From Bacteroidales bacterium F22 (lineage in GTDB: Bacteria > Bacteroidota > Bacteroidia > Bacteroidales > Bacteroidaceae), in assembly GCA_029541985.1 (NCBI GenBank), contig CP095414.1, positions 1,178,001 to 1,242,000 on the forward strand: a stretch of DNA of 64,000 bases, in the 5' to 3' direction. A program made the translations under genes and the position numbers. The notes below the pieces were generated by a model. That model did no database searches, was not told where the DNA came from, and worked only from the letters and a program-made list of their open reading frames with translations. Of this stretch, positions 37,188-45,954 are shown piece after piece (within the stretch, counting starts at the first letter, position 1; each line of letters starts with the position of its first letter).

Positions 37188-37218
37188 TTTGAATTAGATG
37201 AAGCGATAGCTATTTTGG
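37188..37218 (+). promoter_or_regulatory. Probable promoter of the phosphoglycerol/DAG kinase operon
   Basis: TTTG at 37188-37191, a 19-base spacer, and TATTTTGG at 37211-37218 (one mismatch to TAnnTTTG). The imperfect -7 box suits a promoter that needs an activator. Start of translation is at 37249. Confidence 0.55.
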
Positions 37219-37248
37219 TCTCATTATTCATTAATGACCGCTTAAATA

Positions 37249-39219
37249 ATGACCAAAAAATATTCAAGTAAAAGATTCAGCCTTCTAAAGAGCTTCATTC
37301 TCACATTTCTCCTTTTCTCCATTGTCCTAAGAATTGTCTTTTTTCTATGGACGATTCATGAGTCCGATACATCGCTATTTGCATGGTCCAAAACCCTGTT
37401 GATTGGAACATTTTATGATATAGGCACGATTTCCTTCTTTGCACTACCCTATGCGCTCTATTTAGGTTTACTCCCCAACAGGTTATCCGGATCGATAGCT
37501 GATAAAGCAATCACTTACTTTGCCCTGACACTAGGACTATTGATTTTCCTCTTTTCATTCTTTGCAGAGATTACTTTCTGGAATGAATTTCAACGACGGT
37601 TTAATTTTATAGCAGTAGATTATTTAATCTATACCTACGAAGTCGTCAAAAATATCAACGAATCGTATCCCATCCCTTTATTGGTAGGTAGCATCGTCAT
37701 CCTGACTACTATCATTCTATTGACATACAAGAAATTACAGGTTTTTAAGTCAACATTTAGCAATAAAGCAACACTGCTTCAAAAAGGAATAGTCAGTATT
37801 TCAGTCATCATTATCGCATCATTCTACATTTTATTCATTAAAAATGACGGAGCGGAATGGAGTAAGAACAGGTACAACAATGAACTCTCCAAAGCAGGAA
37901 TATATAGTTTTTTCAATGCATTCAGAAGCAATGAATTGGATTTCAAAACTTTTTATAAGACACGAAAAGACATAGATGCTTTTAATGTAGTTAGAAGTCA
38001 TCTTCCAGCAGATTCACCCTATCTAGGAGATTCGCATTCTATATTACGTAGAATTATCAACGACGACAGCTTGAAAATAAGACCCAATGTCATTTTCATC
38101 TGTGTAGAGAGTTTGAGCGCCTCATTCTTACAGACTTTCGGACATAAAGAGAACATCACACCTACCTTAGATTCACTAGCCAATAACAGTGTCCTATTCA
38201 CCAATTTTTATGCTACAGGTACTCGCACTGTACGAGGCATGGAAGCCATCACACTATCTATCCCTCCTACTCCAGGGCGAAGCATCGTCAAGCGAGTACA
38301 CAATCAGCAGTTATACACCATCGGTGAAGTATTTAAACAGCAAGGCTATAGACGCAATTTCTTCTATGGAGGCGATGGTTACTTCGATAACATGAACAGC
38401 TACTTCGGTGGAAATGGATTCGACATCGTAGATAGAGGACGTCGATTTCTGATAGATACCCATACGACAAGCAAACGAACCAACATAACAGATAGTGAAG
38501 TGACCTTTGAAAACGCATGGGGAGTATGCGATGAAGATATATTCAATAAGGTTCTCAGCGAGGGAGACAAAGAAGCTCAATCTGGCAAAGCCTTTTTTGA
38601 TTTCGTGATGACTACATCAAACCATAGGCCCTATACATATCCTGATAATAAGATAGATATCCCATCAGGTACAGGACGAAGTGGAGGCGTAAAATATACC
38701 GACTTGGCCTTCAAAGAATTCTTTGCACAAGTCAAGAAAAAATCATGGTACAAAAATACGGTATTCGTCATCATGGCGGACCATTGTGCTAGCAGTGCTG
38801 GCAAATGGGAACTTGACATCATGAACTATCATATTCCAGCCATGGTAATCAATGCACCTAATATAAGTAACCAACGCATAGATAAAGTCTGTTCACAAAT
38901 AGACCTCTTCCCTACTCTTTTTGGCCTATTCAATTGGAGTTATACAAGTAATTTCTTTGGACAAAATATTTTGAAGATGAAACCTACAGAGGAACGAGCT
39001 TTCGTGGCAAATTACCGAAAGTTAGGAATGCTAAAGAAAAATAAGGTAGTGATACTAGACGACCACAAGGGAGCCTCATCCTATCAATGGAATCCTCAGA
39101 CAAATGAGTTAAAAGCCATAACACAAGACACCGAATTAACTGATGAGACCATCTCTTGGTACCAGGTAGCTGATTACTTATATCACTCTGGTGGTCTCTC
39201 TATACACGCCAAGAAATGA
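37249..39219 (+). CDS. LtaS/MdoB-like phosphoglycerol transferase
   Basis: A 656-residue inner-membrane enzyme. About five helices lie in residues 10-200. A periplasmic sulfatase-fold domain runs from about 280, with VIFICVESLSASFLQTF (metal Glu), GTRTVRGMEAI (nucleophile Thr) and IMADHCASS (late metal site). In LtaS/MdoB relatives phosphoglycerol is taken from phosphatidylglycerol, leaving diacylglycerol. The next gene, overlapping by ATGA, is a diacylglycerol kinase, which fits such a by-product. The acceptor in a Gram-negative cell would be a periplasmic glucan, lipid A or a glycolipid. It is probably controlled by the divergent LytTR pair. Confidence 0.88.
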   Translation: MTKKYSSKRFSLLKSFILTFLLFSIVLRIVFFLWTIHESDTSLFAWSKTLLIGTFYDIGTISFFALPYALYLGLLPNRLSGSIADKAITYFALTLGLLIFLFSFFAEITFWNEFQRRFNFIAVDYLIYTYEVVKNINESYPIPLLVGSIVILTTIILLTYKKLQVFKSTFSNKATLLQKGIVSISVIIIASFYILFIKNDGAEWSKNRYNNELSKAGIYSFFNAFRSNELDFKTFYKTRKDIDAFNVVRSHLPADSPYLGDSHSILRRIINDDSLKIRPNVIFICVESLSASFLQTFGHKENITPTLDSLANNSVLFTNFYATGTRTVRGMEAITLSIPPTPGRSIVKRVHNQQLYTIGEVFKQQGYRRNFFYGGDGYFDNMNSYFGGNGFDIVDRGRRFLIDTHTTSKRTNITDSEVTFENAWGVCDEDIFNKVLSEGDKEAQSGKAFFDFVMTTSNHRPYTYPDNKIDIPSGTGRSGGVKYTDLAFKEFFAQVKKKSWYKNTVFVIMADHCASSAGKWELDIMNYHIPAMVINAPNISNQRIDKVCSQIDLFPTLFGLFNWSYTSNFFGQNILKMKPTEERAFVANYRKLGMLKKNKVVILDDHKGASSYQWNPQTNELKAITQDTELTDETISWYQVADYLYHSGGLSIHAKK

Positions 39220-40115
39220 AGAAAATACATTTTATAGTCAATCCAGTATCAGGAAACGGGAAACAGAAATTTGTCAAGGAATCTCTGAGTCCATTTTTCG
39301 AAGAACTTCATTATGAGTTGGTTATCAAGCAGACACAATATGCTGGACATGCGACCTCCCTCACACTAGCATCTATTGCAGAAGAAGCCGATATTATTGT
39401 CGCCTGTGGAGGAGATGGAACAATCAATGAAGTCGCTTCGTGCTTAGTCAATAAGAAGATTCCATTAGGAATCATTCCTATGGGTTCTGGTAATGGGCTA
39501 GCTTCAAATCTAGCCATCTCTAAGAATGTAAGAAAAGCATTGAGAACCATCAAGGAAGGGCTGACAACAAAAATAGATGTAGGACAAATCAATAAGCATT
39601 TCTTCTTCAGCAATACCGGTTTAGGATTTGATGCAGAGGTCGTATCGAACTACGAACAAATGGAGAAAAGACAACTGACTGCCTATTTGAGTGCCGTCAT
39701 CAAATCATTTAATCACTATCGAGGTTATAAGAGCGTGGAGATAGTCATAGAAAACAAGCGACGCGTCATCCGCCCATTTATGGTTTTCGTGTCCAATTCT
39801 AATGAGATGGGATACAAGATAAGCCTCACACCCACAGCTCAGCTAAATGATGGATTGCTAGACGTAGTCATAATACCTCAAATAACGAAGCTACGAATCC
39901 TATACTTAGGGCTATTGCTGCTGCTAAATCGAACAGAGAACATCCAGTGGATAAAGAAGATAAAGACAGATGCTCTCGTGCTACACGAGAAAAACCGTCA
40001 CCACCTTTCCATACAAAAAGACGGTGAACGATTTAAGGCTGAAAACAAGACACTAAACATATCCCTGCTTACAAAATCTCTGAATGTGATTGTTCCCCGT
40101 GTCAAAGGAGTATAA
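39216..40115 (+). CDS. Diacylglycerol kinase-family lipid kinase
   Basis: A 299-residue soluble or membrane-attached kinase. The nucleotide-binding front is IHFIVNPVSGNGK (about 4-16). The DAGK_cat signature VACGGDGTINEVA is at about 62-74, with GIIPMGSGNGLA at about 86-97. The second domain shows NTGLGFDAEVV. The family phosphorylates diacylglycerol or related lipids to phosphatidic acid, recycling it to phospholipid. It starts within the stop of the phosphoglycerol transferase (ATGA), so expression is coupled. No terminator was seen before the B12 region 130 bp later. Confidence 0.9.
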   Translation: MKKIHFIVNPVSGNGKQKFVKESLSPFFEELHYELVIKQTQYAGHATSLTLASIAEEADIIVACGGDGTINEVASCLVNKKIPLGIIPMGSGNGLASNLAISKNVRKALRTIKEGLTTKIDVGQINKHFFFSNTGLGFDAEVVSNYEQMEKRQLTAYLSAVIKSFNHYRGYKSVEIVIENKRRVIRPFMVFVSNSNEMGYKISLTPTAQLNDGLLDVVIIPQITKLRILYLGLLLLLNRTENIQWIKKIKTDALVLHEKNRHHLSIQKDGERFKAENKTLNISLLTKSLNVIVPRVKGV

Positions 40116-40246
40116 TTAAAGTCTCCAATCAGTTTATCTTCGAGAAGAGTTCATGTAGCGATGCGACAACGACTAGCCAATAATCTACGTTTCACAAATA
40201 ATAAGATAGGAAAAATCATAAAAAACAACAAGAAGCGTATAAAGCT

Positions 40247-40277
40247 TTTGAATAAAAGAAAAATAGTCCTACTTTTG
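40247..40277 (+). promoter_or_regulatory. Consensus promoter of the B12 uptake operon
   Basis: TTTG at 40247-40250, a 19-base spacer, and TACTTTTG at 40270-40277: an almost ideal Bacteroidota promoter. It starts the riboswitch leader. Confidence 0.8.
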
Positions 40278-40280
40278 TCA

Positions 40281-40425
40281 TGTTTTGAAAGGGAATGAGG
40301 TGAAACTCCTCGACGGTCCCGCCGCTGTAAGCTTCACAAAACTGATGACGATCTTTAGAGCCACTGCATGAGAGATGTGGGAAGGCAGTCATTAGCGAAG
40401 TAAGTCAGAAAACCTACAAAGCATA
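40281..40425 (+). ncRNA. Cobalamin (B12) riboswitch
   Basis: The leader carries the conserved core in order: GGGAATGAGGTGAAACTCC, then ACGGTCCCGCCGCTGTAA (B12 box region), then GCCACTG, a TGGGAAGGC block and GTCAGAAAACCTAC. These are the standard segments of the adenosylcobalamin-type riboswitch. It lies directly between the promoter and btuB and should shut down the five-gene uptake operon when B12 is abundant. Confidence 0.95.
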
Positions 40426-40461
40426 AACGATCATAATACACGCTTGCGAGGCACAAGCTTT

Positions 40462-42528
40462 ATGAATATGTATCACAAAACGATTTCGCTACACTATCTA
40501 CCTACACGTAGATTCATTGTTATTGGCTTACTATTAGCCTATTCATGTTGGGGGATTCTCTCAGCACAGACTGTCGTGCGTCAAGACAGCCTCTACCAAG
40601 CAGATACCCTATTCATCGAAAAAGACCTCGAAAATGTAGAAGTCAACGCTTTCCACAAACCGATTCAAAGCAAAGCAGGCATTCCTATTCAATCAGTAGA
40701 TGCAGAGGAGTTAACTACTCGAGGGATACAAAATGTAGCAGATGCCGTAAAGCAATTTTCAGGAACCACAGTAAGAGATTATGGAGGTATCGGTGGCATG
40801 AAAACCGTGTCAGTTCATAGCCTTGGAGCCCATCATACTGCAGTAGCATACGATGGCATAGCTATCAGTAACATCCAAGCCGGACAAATAGATATCGGAC
40901 ACTTCTCTTTAGACAATATCAGTGTACTATCCCTCGCCGTAGGACAAGAAGAAAACCTGATGCAATCTGCAAGGCTACTCGCTTCAGGTGCAGTACTAAA
41001 TCTTCAGACAGCGACTCCAAGAGTGAGTCAGACCTCCCCATATACTTTATCATCCAAACTCAAGATAGGTAGTTTCGGTGAGATAAATCCCGCTTTCCAT
41101 TACGGTCAATGGCTCAGTCAGAAGACCACCCTATCAGCAGATGTAGATTGGATGCGCGCTGATGGACAGTATCCTTTTACTATCCAAAACTACAAAACTC
41201 TAGAACATCATAAACGACAAAATTCAGATGTCGAACAAGCTCATATAGAACTGAACCTTCGGAGTGAACTCACACCAACGAGTGAATTGGAAATAAAGAG
41301 CTATTACTATCGTTCCGAACGCGGACTACCAGGCAGCGTCATCCTCTATACCGATGACAATAACGAACGCCTATGGGATGAAATGTTCTTCACCCAAGCC
41401 AAATACAATTGGCAACTAGCAGATAAATGGAAAGGACAGTTGGCTGCTAAATACAGTCGGAGTTATAGCAAATATCACGATGAAGACGTGACCTATGCCG
41501 ATGGGGAAGTGACCGATATCAACCGCCAACAAGAATATTATATCCAAGGGACCTTTGCCTATCAACCGACCGATTATCTAGCCATCAGTTGGGCCAATGA
41601 TGGGGTCATCAACCATCTAAACAACAACCTACCCAATGGAGTAAAACCCACCCGCTATACTTGGCTTTCGGCACTCACTGCGAAACTAGACTGGAAGCAG
41701 CTCGTATTTAACGGTTCACTGCTCAGTACTTATACCACCACTCACGTATCCACAGGAGAAAAGCCAGCAGATAGGTCTAAGATTATTCCTACCTTCTCCG
41801 TACGTTATACCCCCATACAAGACTATCCTTGGAATTTGAGAATGATGGCCAAAAGAAGTTACCGGATCCCATCATTCAATGATTTATACTACGAACGTAT
41901 CGGAAACAAAGACTTAAATCCTGAAATAGCGGATGAATATAGCCTAGGAAGCAGTTGGACTCTGACACGAGTACCCTTCTTCGATTATATCAGATTACAT
42001 GTCGATGGATTTTACAATGAGATAGATGATAAGTTAGTCGCCATGCCCTCTACCTATGTATGGAAGATGGTTAATTACGGGCAAGTGAGAGTCAAAGGAG
42101 TAGACCTTAGCAGTGAAGCAGTCATCCCTCTAGGAAACCATTATTCATTGTTCTTATCAGGGAATTACACCTATCAAGAAGCCCTCGATATGACAGATAA
42201 TCAATCGAAAAGTTACAAGAATCAACTCCCTTATACCCCTAAAAATACGGGGACAGTATCTAGCCTCATCCATACTCCATGGGCAGACTTAAACTACACC
42301 CTGATAAGTGTCGGCAAACGCTACTCATCAAAACAGAACCTATCCCAATATAGGATGGATGCTTATAAAGAGCACACCCTAACCTGCACCAAAGAATGGT
42401 CATGGGGAAGATTCCCAATCAAGACGAGTCTCTCGTGTTTGAATTTTACAGACAAACAGTACCAAGTTATTTCTTACTATCCGATGCCCGGAAGGACATG
42501 GAAAGTAACAATCAAGATAGACTTATAA
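40462..42528 (+). CDS. btuB: TonB-dependent vitamin B12 receptor
   Basis: A 688-residue outer-membrane receptor that imports cobalamin using TonB energy. A signal peptide spans about 18-36 (FIVIGLLLAYSCWGILSAQ). The plug domain (about 65-190) shows GIQNVADAVKQFSGTTVRDYGG and VAYDGIAISNIQAGQIDIG. A beta-barrel follows and ends in aromatic strands (YQVISYYPMPGRTWKVTIKIDL). The frame opens with a TTG at 40444, and the ATG at 40462 is taken as the start. The upstream riboswitch fixes the substrate as B12. Confidence 0.95.
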   Translation: MNMYHKTISLHYLPTRRFIVIGLLLAYSCWGILSAQTVVRQDSLYQADTLFIEKDLENVEVNAFHKPIQSKAGIPIQSVDAEELTTRGIQNVADAVKQFSGTTVRDYGGIGGMKTVSVHSLGAHHTAVAYDGIAISNIQAGQIDIGHFSLDNISVLSLAVGQEENLMQSARLLASGAVLNLQTATPRVSQTSPYTLSSKLKIGSFGEINPAFHYGQWLSQKTTLSADVDWMRADGQYPFTIQNYKTLEHHKRQNSDVEQAHIELNLRSELTPTSELEIKSYYYRSERGLPGSVILYTDDNNERLWDEMFFTQAKYNWQLADKWKGQLAAKYSRSYSKYHDEDVTYADGEVTDINRQQEYYIQGTFAYQPTDYLAISWANDGVINHLNNNLPNGVKPTRYTWLSALTAKLDWKQLVFNGSLLSTYTTTHVSTGEKPADRSKIIPTFSVRYTPIQDYPWNLRMMAKRSYRIPSFNDLYYERIGNKDLNPEIADEYSLGSSWTLTRVPFFDYIRLHVDGFYNEIDDKLVAMPSTYVWKMVNYGQVRVKGVDLSSEAVIPLGNHYSLFLSGNYTYQEALDMTDNQSKSYKNQLPYTPKNTGTVSSLIHTPWADLNYTLISVGKRYSSKQNLSQYRMDAYKEHTLTCTKEWSWGRFPIKTSLSCLNFTDKQYQVISYYPMPGRTWKVTIKIDL

Positions 42529-42566
42529 AAAAAATAGAATCAAAAATAAAATTAAAAACAAACGAA

Positions 42567-43694
42567 ATGATGAAATTAAAATCTCTTTTAATCAATATGA
42601 TGCTACTGATAGCTGTCGGATTCAGTATAGCTTCATGTAGTAGTGATGACAATAATGACCTCTTCAATGACAAAGATAGCACAGTAGAATTGCCTACCCA
42701 TCGTGCTTATATCCTCAATGAAGGTGCTTTAGGTAAAAATGATGCCAATATCTCACTGTATGCTCCTCAAGACGGAACTTCGATTCCCACACTATACAAG
42801 AAACAAAATGGGCAAAACCTAGGAGATGTCGCCCAAGACATCATCTATGCAAACAAAAGCATTTTTGTCGTTCTAAATGGCTCTAAGAAGCTAATCAAGA
42901 TGAACACAGCCCTTGTAGAAGAAGCTGCTGTAACCATCGAAGGAAGCCCTAGATACATGACCTATTTAGATGGGAAAATCTATCTTACTGTATGGGGAAA
43001 AGGCATACAAAAATATGATGCAAAAACCCTTACATTAGAAGAGACACTCGACACCAATTATGCTACTCCTGAAGATATTGTTGTCATTGACGACATGCTT
43101 TATATCTGCAACTCAACCCCTTACAGTTCCACTTCAAGTGAAAATACAGTGACCGTCGTTGACCCTGCCACATTTCAAATCACAAAAACCATCGAGATAT
43201 GGGCCAATCCACAGCGAATGTTAGAAATGGATGGTGACTTATACATCGCCTCAAGTGGTAACTATGGTTATATAGCAGGAGAAGAATATATACCATATCA
43301 AGTACAACGTGTACACATCAGTGATGGTTCGTACACTATTGACAACCTAGGCGAATATAGCAATATGGTAGCAAACGAAGATGATGACCTACTATATTTA
43401 GCCAATTCAGTGACCGATTGGAGTACTTATGCTACTACGACTACATTTAGTAAATATGACCCTGAGACCAACACAGTATCAGATTCATCATTTTTGACAG
43501 ATGCCCCAGAGGTATTAAATACCACAAGTCTCTACAATATGACCGTAAACCAAAGCAATGGTGATATCTATATTTGTACTTCAGATTTCGTGACAAACGG
43601 AGAGATCTACCGTTTTGATTATACAGGAAAATACCTCAATGAATTTGACGCCATGGGTATCAATCCAAGTCATATTCTTTTTATTGATAAATAA
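42567..43694 (+). CDS. btuG: BtuG-like surface lipoprotein, B12-binding beta-propeller
   Basis: A 375-residue protein counted from the ATG at 42567. The frame opens earlier inside btuB, but the signal peptide starts here. The lipobox ends at C24 (FSIASC), followed by SSDDNND, which resembles the Bacteroidota lipoprotein export signal to the cell surface. The rest has repeats of the YncE type (YMTYLDGKIYLTVWGKGIQKYD; PEDIVVIDDMLYICNST) forming a beta-propeller. Known BtuG proteins next to BtuB capture B12 with very high affinity and feed it to the receptor. Its position, 38 bp after btuB under a B12 riboswitch, makes the same role likely. Confidence 0.88.
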   Translation: MMKLKSLLINMMLLIAVGFSIASCSSDDNNDLFNDKDSTVELPTHRAYILNEGALGKNDANISLYAPQDGTSIPTLYKKQNGQNLGDVAQDIIYANKSIFVVLNGSKKLIKMNTALVEEAAVTIEGSPRYMTYLDGKIYLTVWGKGIQKYDAKTLTLEETLDTNYATPEDIVVIDDMLYICNSTPYSSTSSENTVTVVDPATFQITKTIEIWANPQRMLEMDGDLYIASSGNYGYIAGEEYIPYQVQRVHISDGSYTIDNLGEYSNMVANEDDDLLYLANSVTDWSTYATTTTFSKYDPETNTVSDSSFLTDAPEVLNTTSLYNMTVNQSNGDIYICTSDFVTNGEIYRFDYTGKYLNEFDAMGINPSHILFIDK

Positions 43695-43705
43695 GTCCAT
43701 TCATA

Positions 43706-44845
43706 ATGAATAGAAAGACCTTACTTATATTAAGTATTGCTTCCTTGCTTTTTGCTGCATGCCAGCAAAAGGCAGGGAAGTCTGCTCTTTGGGAGGGAAC
43801 ACCTCTAGAGATGGCATATAGTGATCTATTACACATCTCTCAGCAAGATGCCATCACCAAGATTGTCATTGATAATCCATGGGATAGTACAGCCATCCTT
43901 CAGCAATATGTACTCGTCCCTAAGACGACCGAACTAACAGACTCTCTGCGTAAACAATTACCAAAAGGGAAAATAGTACGCACCCCCCTCACACGTTCTG
44001 TGGTTTTATCCTCTGTCCATGCAGGTTTATTCATTGAACTTCATAGACTATCTGCCATCGCAGGCGTATGTGACAGTCAATACATGCTCAACGAACAAGT
44101 TCAGACGAATCTCAAAGAAGGAAAGATTATCGATTTAGGGTCAAGCATCACCCCAAACATTGAACGAATGGTAGAAGTGAAACCCGATGGAATACTTGCT
44201 TCTCCATTTGAGAACAGTGGCGGACATGGACGCATCGAACAATTGGGAACCCCTATCATCGAATGTGCTGATTATATGGAGACATCCCCTCTGGGACGCG
44301 CAGAATGGATTCGCTTCTATGGATTACTCTTGGGACAAGAGCAATTAGCAGACTCCCTATTTGCTGTCACCCGTACCCGTTACAATGCCCTCAAGCGACG
44401 AGCACAAACAGCTCCAAATCGCCCGACTGTATTTAGTGGACTTAAGAGCAGTTCAGCATGGTACATAGCAGGTGGAAAAAGTGTGACGAGTGGATTCTTT
44501 AAAGATGCATCTGCAGACTATATATGGAAAGACAATTCGAACTCCGGATCCATTCCCATGTCTTTTGAGCGTGTATTTGAAGAAGCAAAGAATGTAGACA
44601 TTTGGCTATTTAAATACAACAGTGACCATGATATGAGCTATCATTCATTGAAGGAAGAGTACACGCCATACACTGGATTTGCAGCATACAAAAACCATCG
44701 TGTCTATGGATGCAATACAGGCAAAGTAAAATATTATGATGAAACTCCTTTTCATCCAGACTTATTTCTTGAAGATATTATTCGTATCTTTCACCCTGAA
44801 TTGAAATTAGAGGGAGAAAATCGTTATTATTTCCCTCTGAAATAA
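43706..44845 (+). CDS. btuF: ABC transporter B12-binding lipoprotein
   Basis: A 379-residue periplasmic binding lipoprotein. The lipobox ends at C19 (SLLFAAC), followed by QQKAG. The FecB/BtuF-type fold is indicated by RLSAIAGVCDSQYML, LGSSITPNIERMVEVKPDGILASPF and a C-terminal lobe (AAYKNHRVYGCNTGKVKYYDETPFHP). It would hand cobalamin from btuB to the inner-membrane transporter. It lies 11 bp after the BtuG-like gene. Confidence 0.88.
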   Translation: MNRKTLLILSIASLLFAACQQKAGKSALWEGTPLEMAYSDLLHISQQDAITKIVIDNPWDSTAILQQYVLVPKTTELTDSLRKQLPKGKIVRTPLTRSVVLSSVHAGLFIELHRLSAIAGVCDSQYMLNEQVQTNLKEGKIIDLGSSITPNIERMVEVKPDGILASPFENSGGHGRIEQLGTPIIECADYMETSPLGRAEWIRFYGLLLGQEQLADSLFAVTRTRYNALKRRAQTAPNRPTVFSGLKSSSAWYIAGGKSVTSGFFKDASADYIWKDNSNSGSIPMSFERVFEEAKNVDIWLFKYNSDHDMSYHSLKEEYTPYTGFAAYKNHRVYGCNTGKVKYYDETPFHPDLFLEDIIRIFHPELKLEGENRYYFPLK

Positions 44846-44881
44846 GACAACATATTTTCCAACGAAAGACAAGAACACTCA

Positions 44882-45946
44882 ATGAAGAGTAAAACAAAAG
44901 AACACGACTCAGGCAAATCCGAACGTACCCGATGGGTTTTGGTTATCACAATCATAGCATTAGTTACCCTACTACTTGCCAATATATGGTGGGGAGCTAT
45001 TCATATCCCAGCAAATGAGATATGGAATATCTGCACAGGCAAAGGGTCTAGCAATGAAGCATGGCATTTTATTGTGTTGGAGTCACGAATTCCTCAAGCC
45101 ATCACCGCTGTACTTTGTGGAGCCTCATTAGCTGTATCAGGATTGATGCTTCAGACGGTATTTAACAACCCACTAGCTGGCCCATCCATACTAGGAATCA
45201 ATGGAGGGGCTAGTTTGGGAGTAGCTACAGTGATGCTTTTCATGGGGGGCTCATTTACCGTAGCTGAATATACGCTCTCTAGTTTCTTGTCAGTCGCAAT
45301 CGGTGCCTTCGTAGGAGCCATGATTGTATTGGCAATTATCTTGTTCTTCTCCACTTTAGTAAAGAGCAATCTGATGCTTCTGATTATAGGTATCATGGTT
45401 GGCTACATGACCTCATCCATCATTTCCTTACTGAACTTCTTCTCTACAGCAGAAGGAGTCCACTCCTATATGGCTTGGGGGATGGGTAATTTCAGTGGAG
45501 TGACTCGTGGACAATTGCCTTTATTTATAAGCATCATCAGTATCGGCCTCATCGTATCTATACTACTAATCAAACCGCTCAATGCCCTACTATTAGGACA
45601 ACATTATGCATCAAATTTAGGCATCAACATCCGATTAGTTCGTAACTTATTATTAGTTGGGGTAGGTCTATTGATAGCCATTACAACCGCCTTTTGCGGA
45701 CCCATTTCATTCATTGGATTAGCCGTACCACACATGGCTCGTCTGACACTCAAGAGCAGTAATCACAATGTACTCCTTCCCTACACCTTAATTTTTGGTG
45801 GAGTGGTTGCCTTGTTGTGCAATTTGATTAGTGTCATCCCAGGAGAATATGGTCTGATACCGCTCAATGCAGTGACTCCCATGATTTCTGCTCCAGTGAT
45901 TATCTATGTGATTGTCAACCAGCGTAAAATCCAATATTTTAATTAG
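44882..45946 (+). CDS. btuC: B12 ABC transporter permease (FecCD family)
   Basis: A 354-residue inner-membrane permease with about nine to ten hydrophobic helices. Family motifs include ESRIPQAITAVLCGASLAVSGLMLQTVFNNPLAGPSILG (about 62-100) and GPISFIGLAVPHMARL (about 277-292), the coupling region facing the ATPase. The ATPase gene follows 8 bp later. The substrate assignment to B12 comes from the riboswitch-controlled operon. Confidence 0.93.
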   Translation: MKSKTKEHDSGKSERTRWVLVITIIALVTLLLANIWWGAIHIPANEIWNICTGKGSSNEAWHFIVLESRIPQAITAVLCGASLAVSGLMLQTVFNNPLAGPSILGINGGASLGVATVMLFMGGSFTVAEYTLSSFLSVAIGAFVGAMIVLAIILFFSTLVKSNLMLLIIGIMVGYMTSSIISLLNFFSTAEGVHSYMAWGMGNFSGVTRGQLPLFISIISIGLIVSILLIKPLNALLLGQHYASNLGINIRLVRNLLLVGVGLLIAITTAFCGPISFIGLAVPHMARLTLKSSNHNVLLPYTLIFGGVVALLCNLISVIPGEYGLIPLNAVTPMISAPVIIYVIVNQRKIQYFN

Positions 45947-45954
45947 GATACGTC

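Noticed and set aside
42396-42566. N-terminal extension of the BtuG-like protein into btuB
   Set aside because: A lipoprotein signal peptide starts exactly at 42567, and the earlier residues overlap the btuB coding end in another frame.
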